Below are positions 1 through 7,269 of a DNA stretch of 52,784 nucleotides, piece after piece. Both the position numbers and the translations under genes were made by a program. Origin of the DNA: CADCTM01 sp049671305 (lineage in GTDB: Bacteria; Cyanobacteriota; Cyanobacteriia; Cyanobacteriales; Coleofasciculaceae). The stretch lies in contig JBATUR010000091.1 in NCBI GenBank assembly GCA_049671305.1, positions 1 to 52,784 on the forward strand. The letters run 5' to 3'. Numbering within the stretch: the stretch's first letter is position 1; every line of letters begins with the position of its first letter. The notes under the pieces are model-generated. The model made no database searches. It was given only the letters and a program-made list of their open reading frames with translations, and had not been told where the DNA came from.

Positions 1-725
1 GCATTTAAAAAACGTTGAAGATTTGTAAGGAAGCCAGTTTTTTTGAGTGCTGATGCCTCATTTGTGGTATCTGTATTAGTAGCCTTGGCAAGAATTTGGT
101 CAAGACCTTCGCCTACAGGTCGTTGAGCTTCTTCTGTAATCAGTTGATATTGGTCGTCAATTTCTAGCCAAACCTGCCACAAAGACGGGTATGATCGCAG
201 GATAGCCGCGCCGTCAAGGGGTCGTAAGTAGTAACAAGTCTCAATCGTACCAAGAAAGCGATCGCGTAATTGCCGTGCCGCATAGCCAATGCCCACAACC
301 GAAACATCTTCTAGTTGAGGATTAAGTAAGATAAAAGGGCGATCGCCTGCAATTATACTCAATTTCTCCACTTGGGCAACTTCCACCGCTGAAGGTGCCA
401 CCAGCAAAAAACCCTCGTCTTCTGGCTTAATTTTTTGCTCTACGGAGGTTCGTGAAGTGCCAACATCATCAATTGTAAACCCAACTGTCCCCCAATCACG
501 TTTAGCAAGAGCAGCCGCGCCAGTATCGGGAAAGAAGACTTTGGGTACAATACCTAACTCTTCAAAAATTGGGATAAACTGTTGAGCAATTGACTGAGCT
601 TGCAGGGCAATTTCTGGAAAAACTAAATCAACTTGTAGGCGTGTACAACCATCATTCAATGCTATTTTAGTCGCTTCTTTGGCTTGAGCGATCGCATCAT
701 CTAAGGTATTAGGAAGTATAGTCAT
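1..725 (-). CDS. DUF1995 family protein (3' end missing at window edge)
   Basis: An uninterrupted minus-strand frame begins with ATG at 725 and runs off the left edge, giving at least 241 residues. The N-terminus (MTILPNTLDDAIAQAKEAT) and the segment VDLVFPEIALQAQ are typical of DUF1995, a family of cyanobacteria and plastids. Plant members such as LPA3-type proteins act in photosystem assembly, but the bacterial role is not established. Further conserved-looking stretches are FFPDTGAAALAKRDWG near residue 75 and RPFILLNPQLEDVSVVGIG near residue 145. No signal peptide or membrane segment is visible, so it is probably cytosolic. It faces away from the MATE relic and appears monocistronic within the window. 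The C-terminus cannot be seen. Confidence 0.85.
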   Translation of the reverse strand, partial: MTILPNTLDDAIAQAKEATKIALNDGCTRLQVDLVFPEIALQAQSIAQQFIPIFEELGIVPKVFFPDTGAAALAKRDWGTVGFTIDDVGTSRTSVEQKIKPEDEGFLLVAPSAVEVAQVEKLSIIAGDRPFILLNPQLEDVSVVGIGYAARQLRDRFLGTIETCYYLRPLDGAAILRSYPSLWQVWLEIDDQYQLITEEAQRPVGEGLDQILAKATNTDTTNEASALKKTGFLTNLQRFLN

Positions 726-940
726 AATGTATTTTTGCTGTGCCAGAAAGTAAGACGCCTTAACAGTAGTATGAGTCTGACTAGAGACTGAGGTAACAAA
801 CCGCAATTAATTGTAAAGTCTATGTGTCGCTGAAGTTGAGCCTGTTTTAATTTCACAGGTTTGTTGAACAATTTAAACATAAACAAGCAGTTTTGGGTAA
901 ACCTCAAAAGGTGCTACTGCTCTTTTTAAATTTCACTCAT

Positions 941-1391
941 ATGCACCAATATCAACAGCAAACTGATTGTATCAACGACCCACCACATACGACTACTGAA
1001 CCAGATAACTTACTCAATCGCTTTTTTCGTTTAGCGTTAATTAATGTCCTCTCAAATCTTTTAGTACCTATTGCTGGTTTAATCAGTATCGCCTTTTAGG
1101 GGCATCTTATGGAAATTCGCCACCTAGCAGGCGTCACTTTATCCACGGTACTATTTAACTACATCTACCGCACCCTGGGCTTTTATTCTAGATGGTTACT
1201 TCCTAGGACTCGCAGAAGGTTCCACAATTCGTAATACGGCATTACTTTCTAGTTTAGTTGGTTTTGTGCCGATGGCAATAATTGCTTGGCATTTTCAAAG
1301 TAGTCATTTGTTGTGGTTAGCCTTGTCTTTATTTATGATGGCAAGAGTGCTTACTTTGGCAGTTCAGATACCGAGAACATTAAGAAGTTAA
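941..1391 (+). pseudogene. MATE/DinF-family efflux transporter, internally deleted pseudogene
   Basis: Three pieces of a DinF-like MATE transporter remain. From ATG 941 the frame reads an N-terminus ending LVPIAGLISIAF and stops at a TAG (1097-1099) where the family has FLGHL. The same frame then resumes as GHLMEIRHLAGVTL and FNYIYRTLGF. At about 1173 the reading shifts by one base, and the family's C-terminus follows (ILDGYFLGLAEGSTIRN to IPRTLRS, stop 1389-1391). Roughly 300 central residues of an about 450-residue transporter are missing, so the join is a deletion rather than a simple frameshift. The remaining segments are too few for transport, and the gene is almost certainly dead. Confidence 0.8.
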
Positions 1392-1425
1392 GAACTGATG
1401 ATATATTGATCATAAAAAGCTACTT

Positions 1426-2238
1426 ATGACCCTACGTGGTGAAGTACTAGTTGCTATTATGAAAGAGCGGCAAGACATGGATATTGCCCGTAACCAGCAT
1501 TGGTATCGTATTCCGGTAACAAGTATCAAGAATCATCTTTTGAGGCGTTGGCCGCCTCAATGGTTGGCTTTCTATCAACCAAAAGTCTTTGGTAATGAAG
1601 CTTTTGCTGTCAAGTATTATGCAAGTGTTGAGAAAATTCAGGAAGTTTTACGCTGTGAATTATTTCCTGATGCACCCAAAGATAAAAAAAGTCGGCAACG
1701 CTATTATAAAATAGAATTATCTCCCTTAGAGTGCCTGCCCCAGCCAATTTTGAGCCGAAGATTAAGGCGTATTGTGTTTATTGCAACTACCAAAGAAAAG
1801 TTGCTCAATGCGGTAGAAATTAATGATTTATGGGATGAAAGTCCTCTGGAAGATAGGCTATGGGCACAGTTAAAACAATTAGAAATTAACGCCGAACGTC
1901 AGGAATTTGTGAAAGTCAAAAAAAATACTTATGCTCTTGATTTTGCCATTTATTGCGACCAAGGCAAGGTAAATGTTGAAACAGACGGTGATACTTGGCA
2001 TAGCGACAAGCAGCGCATTCCCCTAGATAATGAACGAGATAATGACCTAGAAACTGTCGGTTGGCACACACTACGATTTAACACATATCATATTCAAGAA
2101 AAGATGGCAGAATACTGCATACCGACAATTACAGAAAATATCAATCGCCTAGGGGGACTTAAGCAAGATGGCAAAATTATGCCACGTCAAATTAATTTCA
2201 ATGAACCAGGGAACTATGAGCAATTGACTTTGTTTTAA
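1426..2238 (+). CDS. DUF559/VSR-like endonuclease-domain protein
   Basis: A 270-residue cytosolic protein. The N-terminal half opens with MTLRGEVLVAIMKERQDMD followed by HWYRIPV and RWPPQWLAFYQ, a block I recognise from cyanobacterial proteins of unknown function. Residues about 140-240 look like a DUF559 or very-short-patch-repair-like fold of the PD-(D/E)XK superfamily: SPLEDRLW, then ALDFAIYCDQGKVNVETDG, then RDNDLETVGWHTLRFNTY. The acidic residues in LDFAIY and VNVETDG are the expected metal ligands. It stands alone between a transporter relic and a convergent cysteine desulfurase gene. It may act in DNA repair or as a stand-alone nuclease, but nothing here identifies a methylase or other partner. 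Confidence 0.7.
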   Translation: MTLRGEVLVAIMKERQDMDIARNQHWYRIPVTSIKNHLLRRWPPQWLAFYQPKVFGNEAFAVKYYASVEKIQEVLRCELFPDAPKDKKSRQRYYKIELSPLECLPQPILSRRLRRIVFIATTKEKLLNAVEINDLWDESPLEDRLWAQLKQLEINAERQEFVKVKKNTYALDFAIYCDQGKVNVETDGDTWHSDKQRIPLDNERDNDLETVGWHTLRFNTYHIQEKMAEYCIPTITENINRLGGLKQDGKIMPRQINFNEPGNYEQLTLF

Positions 2239-2279
2239 AATCCTAAAACTCACTTCCTACTACCCCAACCAGTCTGAGA

Positions 2280-3458
2280 TTAGACTCTAGATAAAGCTGG
2301 TTCCGGCATTAACCTATCCAATACTTGCTTAAGCACCATCGCAGTCCAGTCTACATCAGCTTCTGTCGTCTCTCTACCAACGGTTAACCTAATGCTTCCT
2401 AAAGCCACCAAATCACTATAGCCCATTGCCAATAAAATCGGACTAGGACTAAGTTTACCGCTATGACAGGCAGAACCTGCGCTGATGCCAATGCCGGCAA
2501 AATTTAACTGTCGTACTAAAGTTTTGCCTGTAACATTTTTACCATCACCGAGGACGGCAAAACTGGCATGATGAGGTAAACGATGAAAGCGATCGCCTGT
2601 TGCCATTAAACTTGTCGTATCAGCCAACTGCTCAAATAAACGATTGCGTAAACCAATTAAGCGAGGCGTCTCCATTGCCATCTCAGACGCTGCTAGTTGC
2701 GCCGCCACTCCAAAACCCGAAATCGCAGCAACAGCTTGGGTTCCAGAGCGTAGGCGCGATTCTTGCCCCCCTCCAGACAAAATTGGTACTAACTCTACAC
2801 CCGGACGGATATATAATGCCCCGGCGCCTTGAGGACCATACAATTTATGACTAGAAAGCGAGAGTAAATCGACAGGTAGCTGTTGTACATCAATGGGTAA
2901 ACGCCCAGCAACTTGTACGGCATCGGTATGAAACAAAATTTTGGCGTTACTATGTTCATAATCGCGGATAATCTTGCCTAAAATATTGATCGGCTGCAGT
3001 GTGCCAACTTCACTTTGACCGTAAATAATCGAAACTAAAACTGTATTTGGTCGCAGTGCAGCTTGTAAATCTTGGGGATCAACTCTGCCTTGAACATTTA
3101 CAGATAACCGCGTTACTTGCCATCCCCACTGTTCCAGCAATCTTACAGGTTCAGCAACAGCAGAATGCTCAACACTAGAAATAATTATATGCTGTGGCGT
3201 GCGATAATTTTGAGCAACTCCCATAATCGCCAAGTTATCCGCCTCTGTGCCACCAGATGTAAAGACAACCGCATCAGATGGGGCATTAATTAAGCCAGCT
3301 ACCTGATTGCGTGCCTGTTCTACTAGCATAGCCGCTTGCTGTCCCCAAAAATGCAAGCTAGAAGGATTACCCCAATCTTGCGTCAGGGCTTGTTGCATGG
3401 TAGTAATTACTTCTGGGCGCGGCGGTGTTGTGGCGCTATAATCCAGATAAATTTGCAT
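2280..3458 (-). CDS. Cysteine desulfurase (NifS/IscS family)
   Basis: A 392-residue PLP-dependent enzyme that moves sulfur from L-cysteine to a protein persulfide for Fe-S cluster and cofactor assembly in the cytosol. The class V aminotransferase N-terminus (IYLDYSATTPPRPEV), TSGGTEADNLA at 67-77 and the PLP lysine in SLSSHKLYGPQG (Lys205) are clear. The catalytic cysteine lies in SAGSACHSGKLSPSP (Cys331) on the long loop of the NifS/IscS (group I) class rather than the SufS class. Length is normal. No iscU, nifU or other nif gene lies nearby, so it is probably a housekeeping paralogue. It is transcribed toward the DUF559-like gene and ends 41 bp from it. Confidence 0.95.
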   Translation of the reverse strand: MQIYLDYSATTPPRPEVITTMQQALTQDWGNPSSLHFWGQQAAMLVEQARNQVAGLINAPSDAVVFTSGGTEADNLAIMGVAQNYRTPQHIIISSVEHSAVAEPVRLLEQWGWQVTRLSVNVQGRVDPQDLQAALRPNTVLVSIIYGQSEVGTLQPINILGKIIRDYEHSNAKILFHTDAVQVAGRLPIDVQQLPVDLLSLSSHKLYGPQGAGALYIRPGVELVPILSGGGQESRLRSGTQAVAAISGFGVAAQLAASEMAMETPRLIGLRNRLFEQLADTTSLMATGDRFHRLPHHASFAVLGDGKNVTGKTLVRQLNFAGIGISAGSACHSGKLSPSPILLAMGYSDLVALGSIRLTVGRETTEADVDWTAMVLKQVLDRLMPEPALSRV

Positions 3459-3607
3459 AGTTTTTCAGGCATAAACACGGTTTTTATATCTTCAGCATAT
3501 AGTTTCTGCCCTAATCCAGTCGCCTGGTTGGCTTGAGTTTTTGCTGAAAAAACCATTAAACAACAGATTTAAGGGATCTGTTAGTGACAGAATCAATAAT
3601 AGTTAAT

Positions 3608-4015
3608 TTAGCCGCCAGGTTTATCAACGTTGTAGTCTTCGTGAGATAACACAGCGTGAGGCACCAACAGACTACCGCGATCGTGGCAAATCATGCGGTA
3701 GTTGCGAGTAACTGGTATACTAATTATCCAACGATTGTGGCGTAGGCGCTTACCGCCAAACTCTCGGTAGTTGTTGTGAGTTTGTAAGGCAGCGATAATG
3801 TTACGTGCTTTAACTACTACATGAGTTGGCAGATTTTTTAAATTAATCGGATCTTGAGCAAAGGTAGACTCCCATTCTTGTTTTTGCTGTCTCTTTTTTT
3901 CTAAAGCGGATTGCTGTTGAACAATGCTAGCCTGTATCACGTCGCTAGCACATCGGTGGCAGGTTTGACCATACCCTTTATGATTGCATGGGAATGTCTT
4001 TTTTCTTCTGGACAT
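3608..4015 (-). CDS. Small zinc-ribbon protein with RelE-like C-terminus
   Basis: A 135-residue protein. Residues 9-23 hold a likely metal-binding knuckle (PCNHKGYGQTCHRCAS, a C-x-H and C-x2-C pattern). A basic, glutamine-rich helical linker follows (about 33-50). The C-terminal half (ARNIIAALQTHNNYREFGGKRL, with RNYRMICHD and a terminal VLSHEDYN) resembles the beta-sheet core of RelE/HigB-type toxins: a short helix, a basic strand, then R-x-I-x-x-x-G-x-L-like strands. No antitoxin gene lies next to it. I know similar cyanobacterial proteins only as uncharacterised. The gene is preceded directly by a structured, tRNA-like leader and has no obvious Shine-Dalgarno sequence. An RNA- or ribosome-related role is inference. 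Confidence 0.65.
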   Translation of the reverse strand: MSRRKKTFPCNHKGYGQTCHRCASDVIQASIVQQQSALEKKRQQKQEWESTFAQDPINLKNLPTHVVVKARNIIAALQTHNNYREFGGKRLRHNRWIISIPVTRNYRMICHDRGSLLVPHAVLSHEDYNVDKPGG

Positions 4016-4017
4016 AA

Positions 4018-4077
4018 ACGGTAGTAGGGGTTCAAACCCACAACCTCACAATGCTGCTACCCTGTGAGCAATTCCCC
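4018..4077 (-). other. tRNA-like structured leader upstream of the RelE-like gene
   Basis: Read on the minus strand, this segment has two hairpins. The first has arms CTCACA and TGTGAG around a loop containing GGGTAGCAG, which recalls a D-loop. The second is a long stem (GGTTGTGGG paired with CCCCTACTACC) closing the loop TTTGAA. The second hairpin reads like a tRNA T-arm (GGGTTTGAACCC), but there is no room for a proper anticodon arm and no acceptor pairing. It is therefore either a tRNA relic or a T-arm mimic in the 5' leader of the gene starting at 4015. Confidence 0.35.
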
Positions 4078-4594
4078 AAATAAATATAATTTAATTAAAG
4101 GCGAACGATAAGCCCGCTTGCGTTTTATGTTAGTTCAAGTGTACGTCTTCTTTCAAAACTATTTGGTTAAAACATCGTTGGTCATCTCTTGTATTATCTT
4201 GTGTTTTTGGTGTAACTCAGTCGGTTGGTCGAAGAGATATCTTAGATTAGTCGTCAGTACGTCCAAGTCTCTGTGTTCAAGTTTACTTTAACCCAGCTTC
4301 ATTGAGTCAATCTATCTTTGTCAAAATTTAAACTGATTTAGCCAAAGCCTGTACTATAGCCATAGATAACGCCAAAGCCTGATCAAGATTAGGATTGGTG
4401 AAGTTAGATGATTTTAGTCAGCAACTGTTGACACAAACTTGGCATAATCAATACCTAGTTTACTTTATCGTATAACTACCGAGCCTAATTGTTTTTGGCA
4501 AGAGGAAGTTCCGTAATATCTACGTTGCCTTCAGTTTTAACCCAATAAATACTGATAGATACCATAACTTCTTCTTTTAAATCGTGAAACTCAG
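4078..4594. other. Long intergenic region with possible minus-strand gene debris
   Basis: No intact gene is seen. Two short minus-strand frames look coding-like. One is 4485-4604 (reads EEVMVSISIYWVKTEG and ends ITELPLAKNN). The other is 4328 to about 4424 (reads NPNLDQALALSMAIVQALAK). They are in different frames, lack starts and may be pieces of a decayed gene. A 10-bp direct repeat GCCAAAGCCT occurs near 4341 and 4371. Nothing else can be supported. Confidence 0.25.
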
Positions 4595-4604
4595 ATGTTT
4601 CACG
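4583..4604. promoter_or_regulatory. Inverted repeat at the start of the phospholipase D-like gene, possible operator
   Basis: A perfect 8-bp inverted repeat, CGTGAAAC and GTTTCACG separated by six bases, sits 12 bp before the preferred ATG at 4616. It would overlap the alternative ATG at 4595. Its symmetry and position suit a repressor site or a leader hairpin, but no binding protein can be named. Confidence 0.35.
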
Positions 4605-4615
4605 TTAGGGTTAGC

Positions 4616-6055
4616 ATGAAATTGGCAATTAAGTCTCTGACTGCTTTAGATCGCAAACAACAGCGAGTAATTTTATTCAGTTTATTGATTATTGTAGGGT
4701 TTTGGTTGGTTTATACTTTTAGACCAACACCAAAGCTAGAGTCGCTTCAACCTCTACCTCAAGATCCAGCTATTCAAGTTTATTTTAATCAAAATCAAGC
4801 GGTTAGTTATGAAGATCCTTATCGGCACTTCAAACGTAAAGGAGATAATCTAGAACAGCAGATTATTAATGCGATTAATCAGGCACAATCTACAGTAGAT
4901 TTAGCAGTTATGGAATTTAGACTTCCTAATATTGCTCAAGCTTTAATTGCCAAACAGTCTAGTGGTGTCAAAATTAGATTATTAATTGATAATAATTACA
5001 ATAAAACTTTGGCAGATTATACATCAACAGAAATTGCCAAAATGAACCGCCGTAGCAAAGCCACACTGGCAGAGTTGAAACGCTATCCTGCTGATGCTTT
5101 AGCTTGGTTACGCAAAAGTGGTATTGAAATAAAAGATGATACATCTGATGGTGCGACTAAAGGTAGTGGCTTGATGCACCATAAGTTTATGGTTATTGAT
5201 GAAAAAACCATAATTATCTCTAGCGGTAATTTAACAACATCTGATCTAAATGGTGACTTTAGCAGCCTAGAAAGTCGAGGTAATGCTAACAATTTAGTCG
5301 TTGTTACAAATAATACTGAAGTTGCTCAAGCTTTTACTGATGAATTTAATTATATGTGGCAGGGACTATTTAAGTCTCGTAAGCCTTATCGACCGCCATT
5401 AACTACTTCTGTAGGAAGTGGCACTATGACAATTAATTTCTCGCCTGCCAAGAGAAAACAAGCAATTGAAATGACAAGTAACGGTATAATATCATTCTAC
5501 TTACAACAAACAAATACTAGTGCACATATTGCCCTATTTGTCTACTCTGATCAGACAATTAGCGACACATTAGCCGAAGTGAGTGAGCGAGGAGTTGCAG
5601 ATATTAAACTACTTGTTGATCCAGATTTTTACAGACAAGCTTATTCTAAAGCTTATGATGCTTTAGGAGTTTGCCCAACACCTGGAACAGGCAAAAGAAA
5701 GAGTAAAATTCAAGTTAACCCTTGGCGTAACCCGATCACAAGTGTCGGTTTTCCTGTAGCACCCGCAGGCGATCGCGGCGTGCATAGTAAAATGGCAATT
5801 ATCGATGGTAGATTAACGATCGCAGGTAGTCATAATTGGTCAAATGCTGGTAACTACTCAAACGATGAAACCTTGATTGCTATTGATAATCCAATTGTTG
5901 CTGCTCATTATGAGCGAGAATTTAGCCGTCTTTATAAAACAGCCGTTTTAGGTAAGGCTAGTCTACCTCATGCTCGTGATTGTGGCTCTGAAAACTTACC
6001 TTCTACATTGCCCACACCTTCGGCAGAAGTCGAACCACTTTTTCCAGATGACTAA
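4616..6055 (+). CDS. Phospholipase D-like (HKD) exported/membrane-anchored protein
   Basis: A 479-residue protein of the phospholipase D superfamily. Residues about 17-36 (VILFSLLIIVGFWLVYTF) form one membrane-spanning or uncleaved signal segment, so the catalytic part probably faces the periplasm. The first HKD motif is MHHKFMVIDEK near residue 187, followed by SSGNLTTSDLNG. The second is GVHSKMAIIDG near residue 389, followed by AGSHNWSNAGNYSNDE. Two complete motifs indicate an active two-lobed phosphodiesterase; the substrate (phospholipid or nucleic acid) cannot be told. Cyanobacterial relatives are often annotated as competence- or nuclease-like. ATG 4616 is preferred over 4595 because AGGG lies five bases upstream of it and the inverted repeat at 4583-4604 spans the earlier ATG. 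Confidence 0.85.
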   Translation: MKLAIKSLTALDRKQQRVILFSLLIIVGFWLVYTFRPTPKLESLQPLPQDPAIQVYFNQNQAVSYEDPYRHFKRKGDNLEQQIINAINQAQSTVDLAVMEFRLPNIAQALIAKQSSGVKIRLLIDNNYNKTLADYTSTEIAKMNRRSKATLAELKRYPADALAWLRKSGIEIKDDTSDGATKGSGLMHHKFMVIDEKTIIISSGNLTTSDLNGDFSSLESRGNANNLVVVTNNTEVAQAFTDEFNYMWQGLFKSRKPYRPPLTTSVGSGTMTINFSPAKRKQAIEMTSNGIISFYLQQTNTSAHIALFVYSDQTISDTLAEVSERGVADIKLLVDPDFYRQAYSKAYDALGVCPTPGTGKRKSKIQVNPWRNPITSVGFPVAPAGDRGVHSKMAIIDGRLTIAGSHNWSNAGNYSNDETLIAIDNPIVAAHYEREFSRLYKTAVLGKASLPHARDCGSENLPSTLPTPSAEVEPLFPDD

Positions 6056-6162
6056 AGCTTTTTCTGATTGTGAAAAAGTCTAGGTGTTAATTAAACACTT
6101 TGCTTTAATTAACATACACAAAAAAAGGCTGGGTATGAGTAGTAACCCTGAAAATACATAAG

Positions 6163-6396
6163 CTAGTAAGTTTTGCCGCAAAGTGAATCAACAATTACAG
6201 CAGGTTTATCACGATTTCTCTCTCTACAAAGAAGAGTTTGTGCTAAACGTTGCTGTGCAAAAAATTGATTGGCAAACCAGCCAATTGGAGTACCTAAAAT
6301 TATCCCAATTCCTAAACCAGTAATTAAACTATAAATGAGATGTTTTCTTTTAATTTTATTCGAGTCTTTCCGGGTGACATGATTCTGCTCTATCAT
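6163..6396 (-). CDS. Small single-span membrane protein, unknown function
   Basis: A 77-residue protein with a basic N-terminus (NKIKRKHL) and one hydrophobic segment at about 23-46 (YSLITGLGIGIILGTPIGWF), followed by a charged tail with two cysteines. The charge distribution predicts the N-terminus inside and the tail outside. A purine-rich AGAGAA stretch lies just upstream of the ATG. I do not recognise the family. It stands alone and converges with the phospholipase D-like gene. It may be a real cyanobacterial small membrane protein or a chance frame; the well-formed membrane segment favours a real gene. Confidence 0.5.
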   Translation of the reverse strand: MIEQNHVTRKDSNKIKRKHLIYSLITGLGIGIILGTPIGWFANQFFAQQRLAQTLLCRERNRDKPAVIVDSLCGKTY

Positions 6397-6447
6397 AGTT
6401 TTCTCTAAGAATTACTTTATTTAAAAATAAGCAAAATCTAGCAAGAT

Positions 6448-6657
6448 TCACATCTCTCTTGTTGAGTATTTATTTAGTATTGATGGCATAAATTTAGGAT
6501 AAAAAAGCGATCGCCTAAGCTGTTTTTCAGATCGCATAATCTTATCACCATATCCTCCTACCGTTGCGGTATCAAAGCTTGGCGTTCCTGCAATATGATA
6601 CTTTAAGGCATCAACCTCTTCCCGATATTGCCAAGAATCGCCAGAATAGAGTAAGAA
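6448..6657 (-). pseudogene. Gene remnant without a start (minus strand)
   Basis: A 69-codon minus-strand frame is open from just after a stop at 6658-6660 to a TGA at 6448-6450, with no good start codon. Its middle reads DALKYHIAGTPSFDTATVGG, which has the composition of real protein, while the last 25 codons look random. It is probably the remaining piece of a decayed gene. I cannot name the family. It lies directly upstream of the EACC1-like gene in a region of general gene decay. Confidence 0.3.
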
Positions 6658-6678
6658 TTACTCTTACAATCATTGACT

Positions 6679-7059
6679 ATGGCAAACACATCAAATATTC
6701 AGGTGACGATTTCCTTATCCGATTCCAGTTTGGATGAGGAGGAATTGCAAGCAGAAGTAGATAATTTATTGCCGCAGCTTAAAGAAGTAGATGGAGTCGA
6801 AGATGCGAATTTAGTAGCGGTTGCAGAAGTGCCGCAGAATTCAAAAGCGTTGGGTGGATTTTTGTTAGGATTACTAACTGCTGAGGTGAATTCTGCCAAT
6901 ATTAAAGCTTTATTTAGCTTTTTGAGTGAACGTTTAGCTGGCAAACCGATTGAAATGTCGCTCAAAGCAGCAGATGGGAGAGAACTTAGTATTAAAGCTA
7001 ACAGTAAAGCTGAGTTTGATTATGCATATAAGAAGGCGGAGGAATTCATTAAATCATAG
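6679..7059 (+). CDS. EACC1-like effector-associated protein
   Basis: A 126-residue soluble protein that fits the Effector-Associated Constant Component 1 (EACC1) pattern. It starts with a strand carrying a short acidic helix (SLDEEELQAEVDNLLPQL). The middle is small-residue-rich (ALGGFLLGLLTAEVNSANIKAL), followed by FLSERLAGKPIEMSLKAADG and RELSIKANS, and it ends in a helix. In the literature EACC1 proteins sit beside caspase- or trypsin-type effectors in NTP-dependent bacterial conflict systems. Here the next gene, eight bases downstream, is a caspase-like stump, which supports the call. ATG 6679 is preferred to the TTG at 6673. With its effector truncated the protein is probably a functional orphan, although its own frame is intact. 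Confidence 0.6.
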   Translation: MANTSNIQVTISLSDSSLDEEELQAEVDNLLPQLKEVDGVEDANLVAVAEVPQNSKALGGFLLGLLTAEVNSANIKALFSFLSERLAGKPIEMSLKAADGRELSIKANSKAEFDYAYKKAEEFIKS

Positions 7060-7067
7060 GAGTCGCA

Positions 7068-7160
7068 ATGGCAAAGGTGGCGCTGCTGATAGGCGTCAGC
7101 GAGTATGAAATTGGGTTAGATCCTTTACCTGGTGCGGTGAAGGATAATATTACAAGCTAA
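7068..7160 (+). pseudogene. Caspase-like (peptidase C14) effector, truncated to 30 codons
   Basis: Starting eight bases after the EACC1-like gene, and preceded by AGGAG (7058-7062), this short frame reads MAKVALLIGVSEYE then LDPLPGAVKDN and stops. That is the first strand and first loop of a bacterial caspase-like domain (KVALLIGVSEY...L..LPGAVKD). The catalytic His and Cys would lie far downstream and are absent. The following 109 bp before the next gene show no continuation. The reading is a terminal truncation of an effector gene. Confidence 0.7.
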
Positions 7161-7269
7161 AGCTCAATGTGGCTACTGCCACTAAATCCCACACCAGGAA
7201 GAGCCACGCATCCCAGCAGCCTTGCTATGCTGAAGATAGCCCTGCTCGGACGCCCACGCACTAATCACG

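Noticed and set aside
722..907. 61-codon minus-strand frame between the DUF1995 gene and the MATE relic
   Set aside because: It overlaps the start of the DUF1995 gene, has no recognisable protein pattern and no ribosome site.
2600..2854. Plus-strand frames inside the cysteine desulfurase gene
   Set aside because: They are antisense shadows of a well-conserved gene.
4201..4300. tRNA-like string (TGTAACTCAGTCGGTTGGTCG with a distant GTGTTCAAGTT)
   Set aside because: No acceptor or anticodon stem can be formed and spacing is wrong; it is judged chance similarity.
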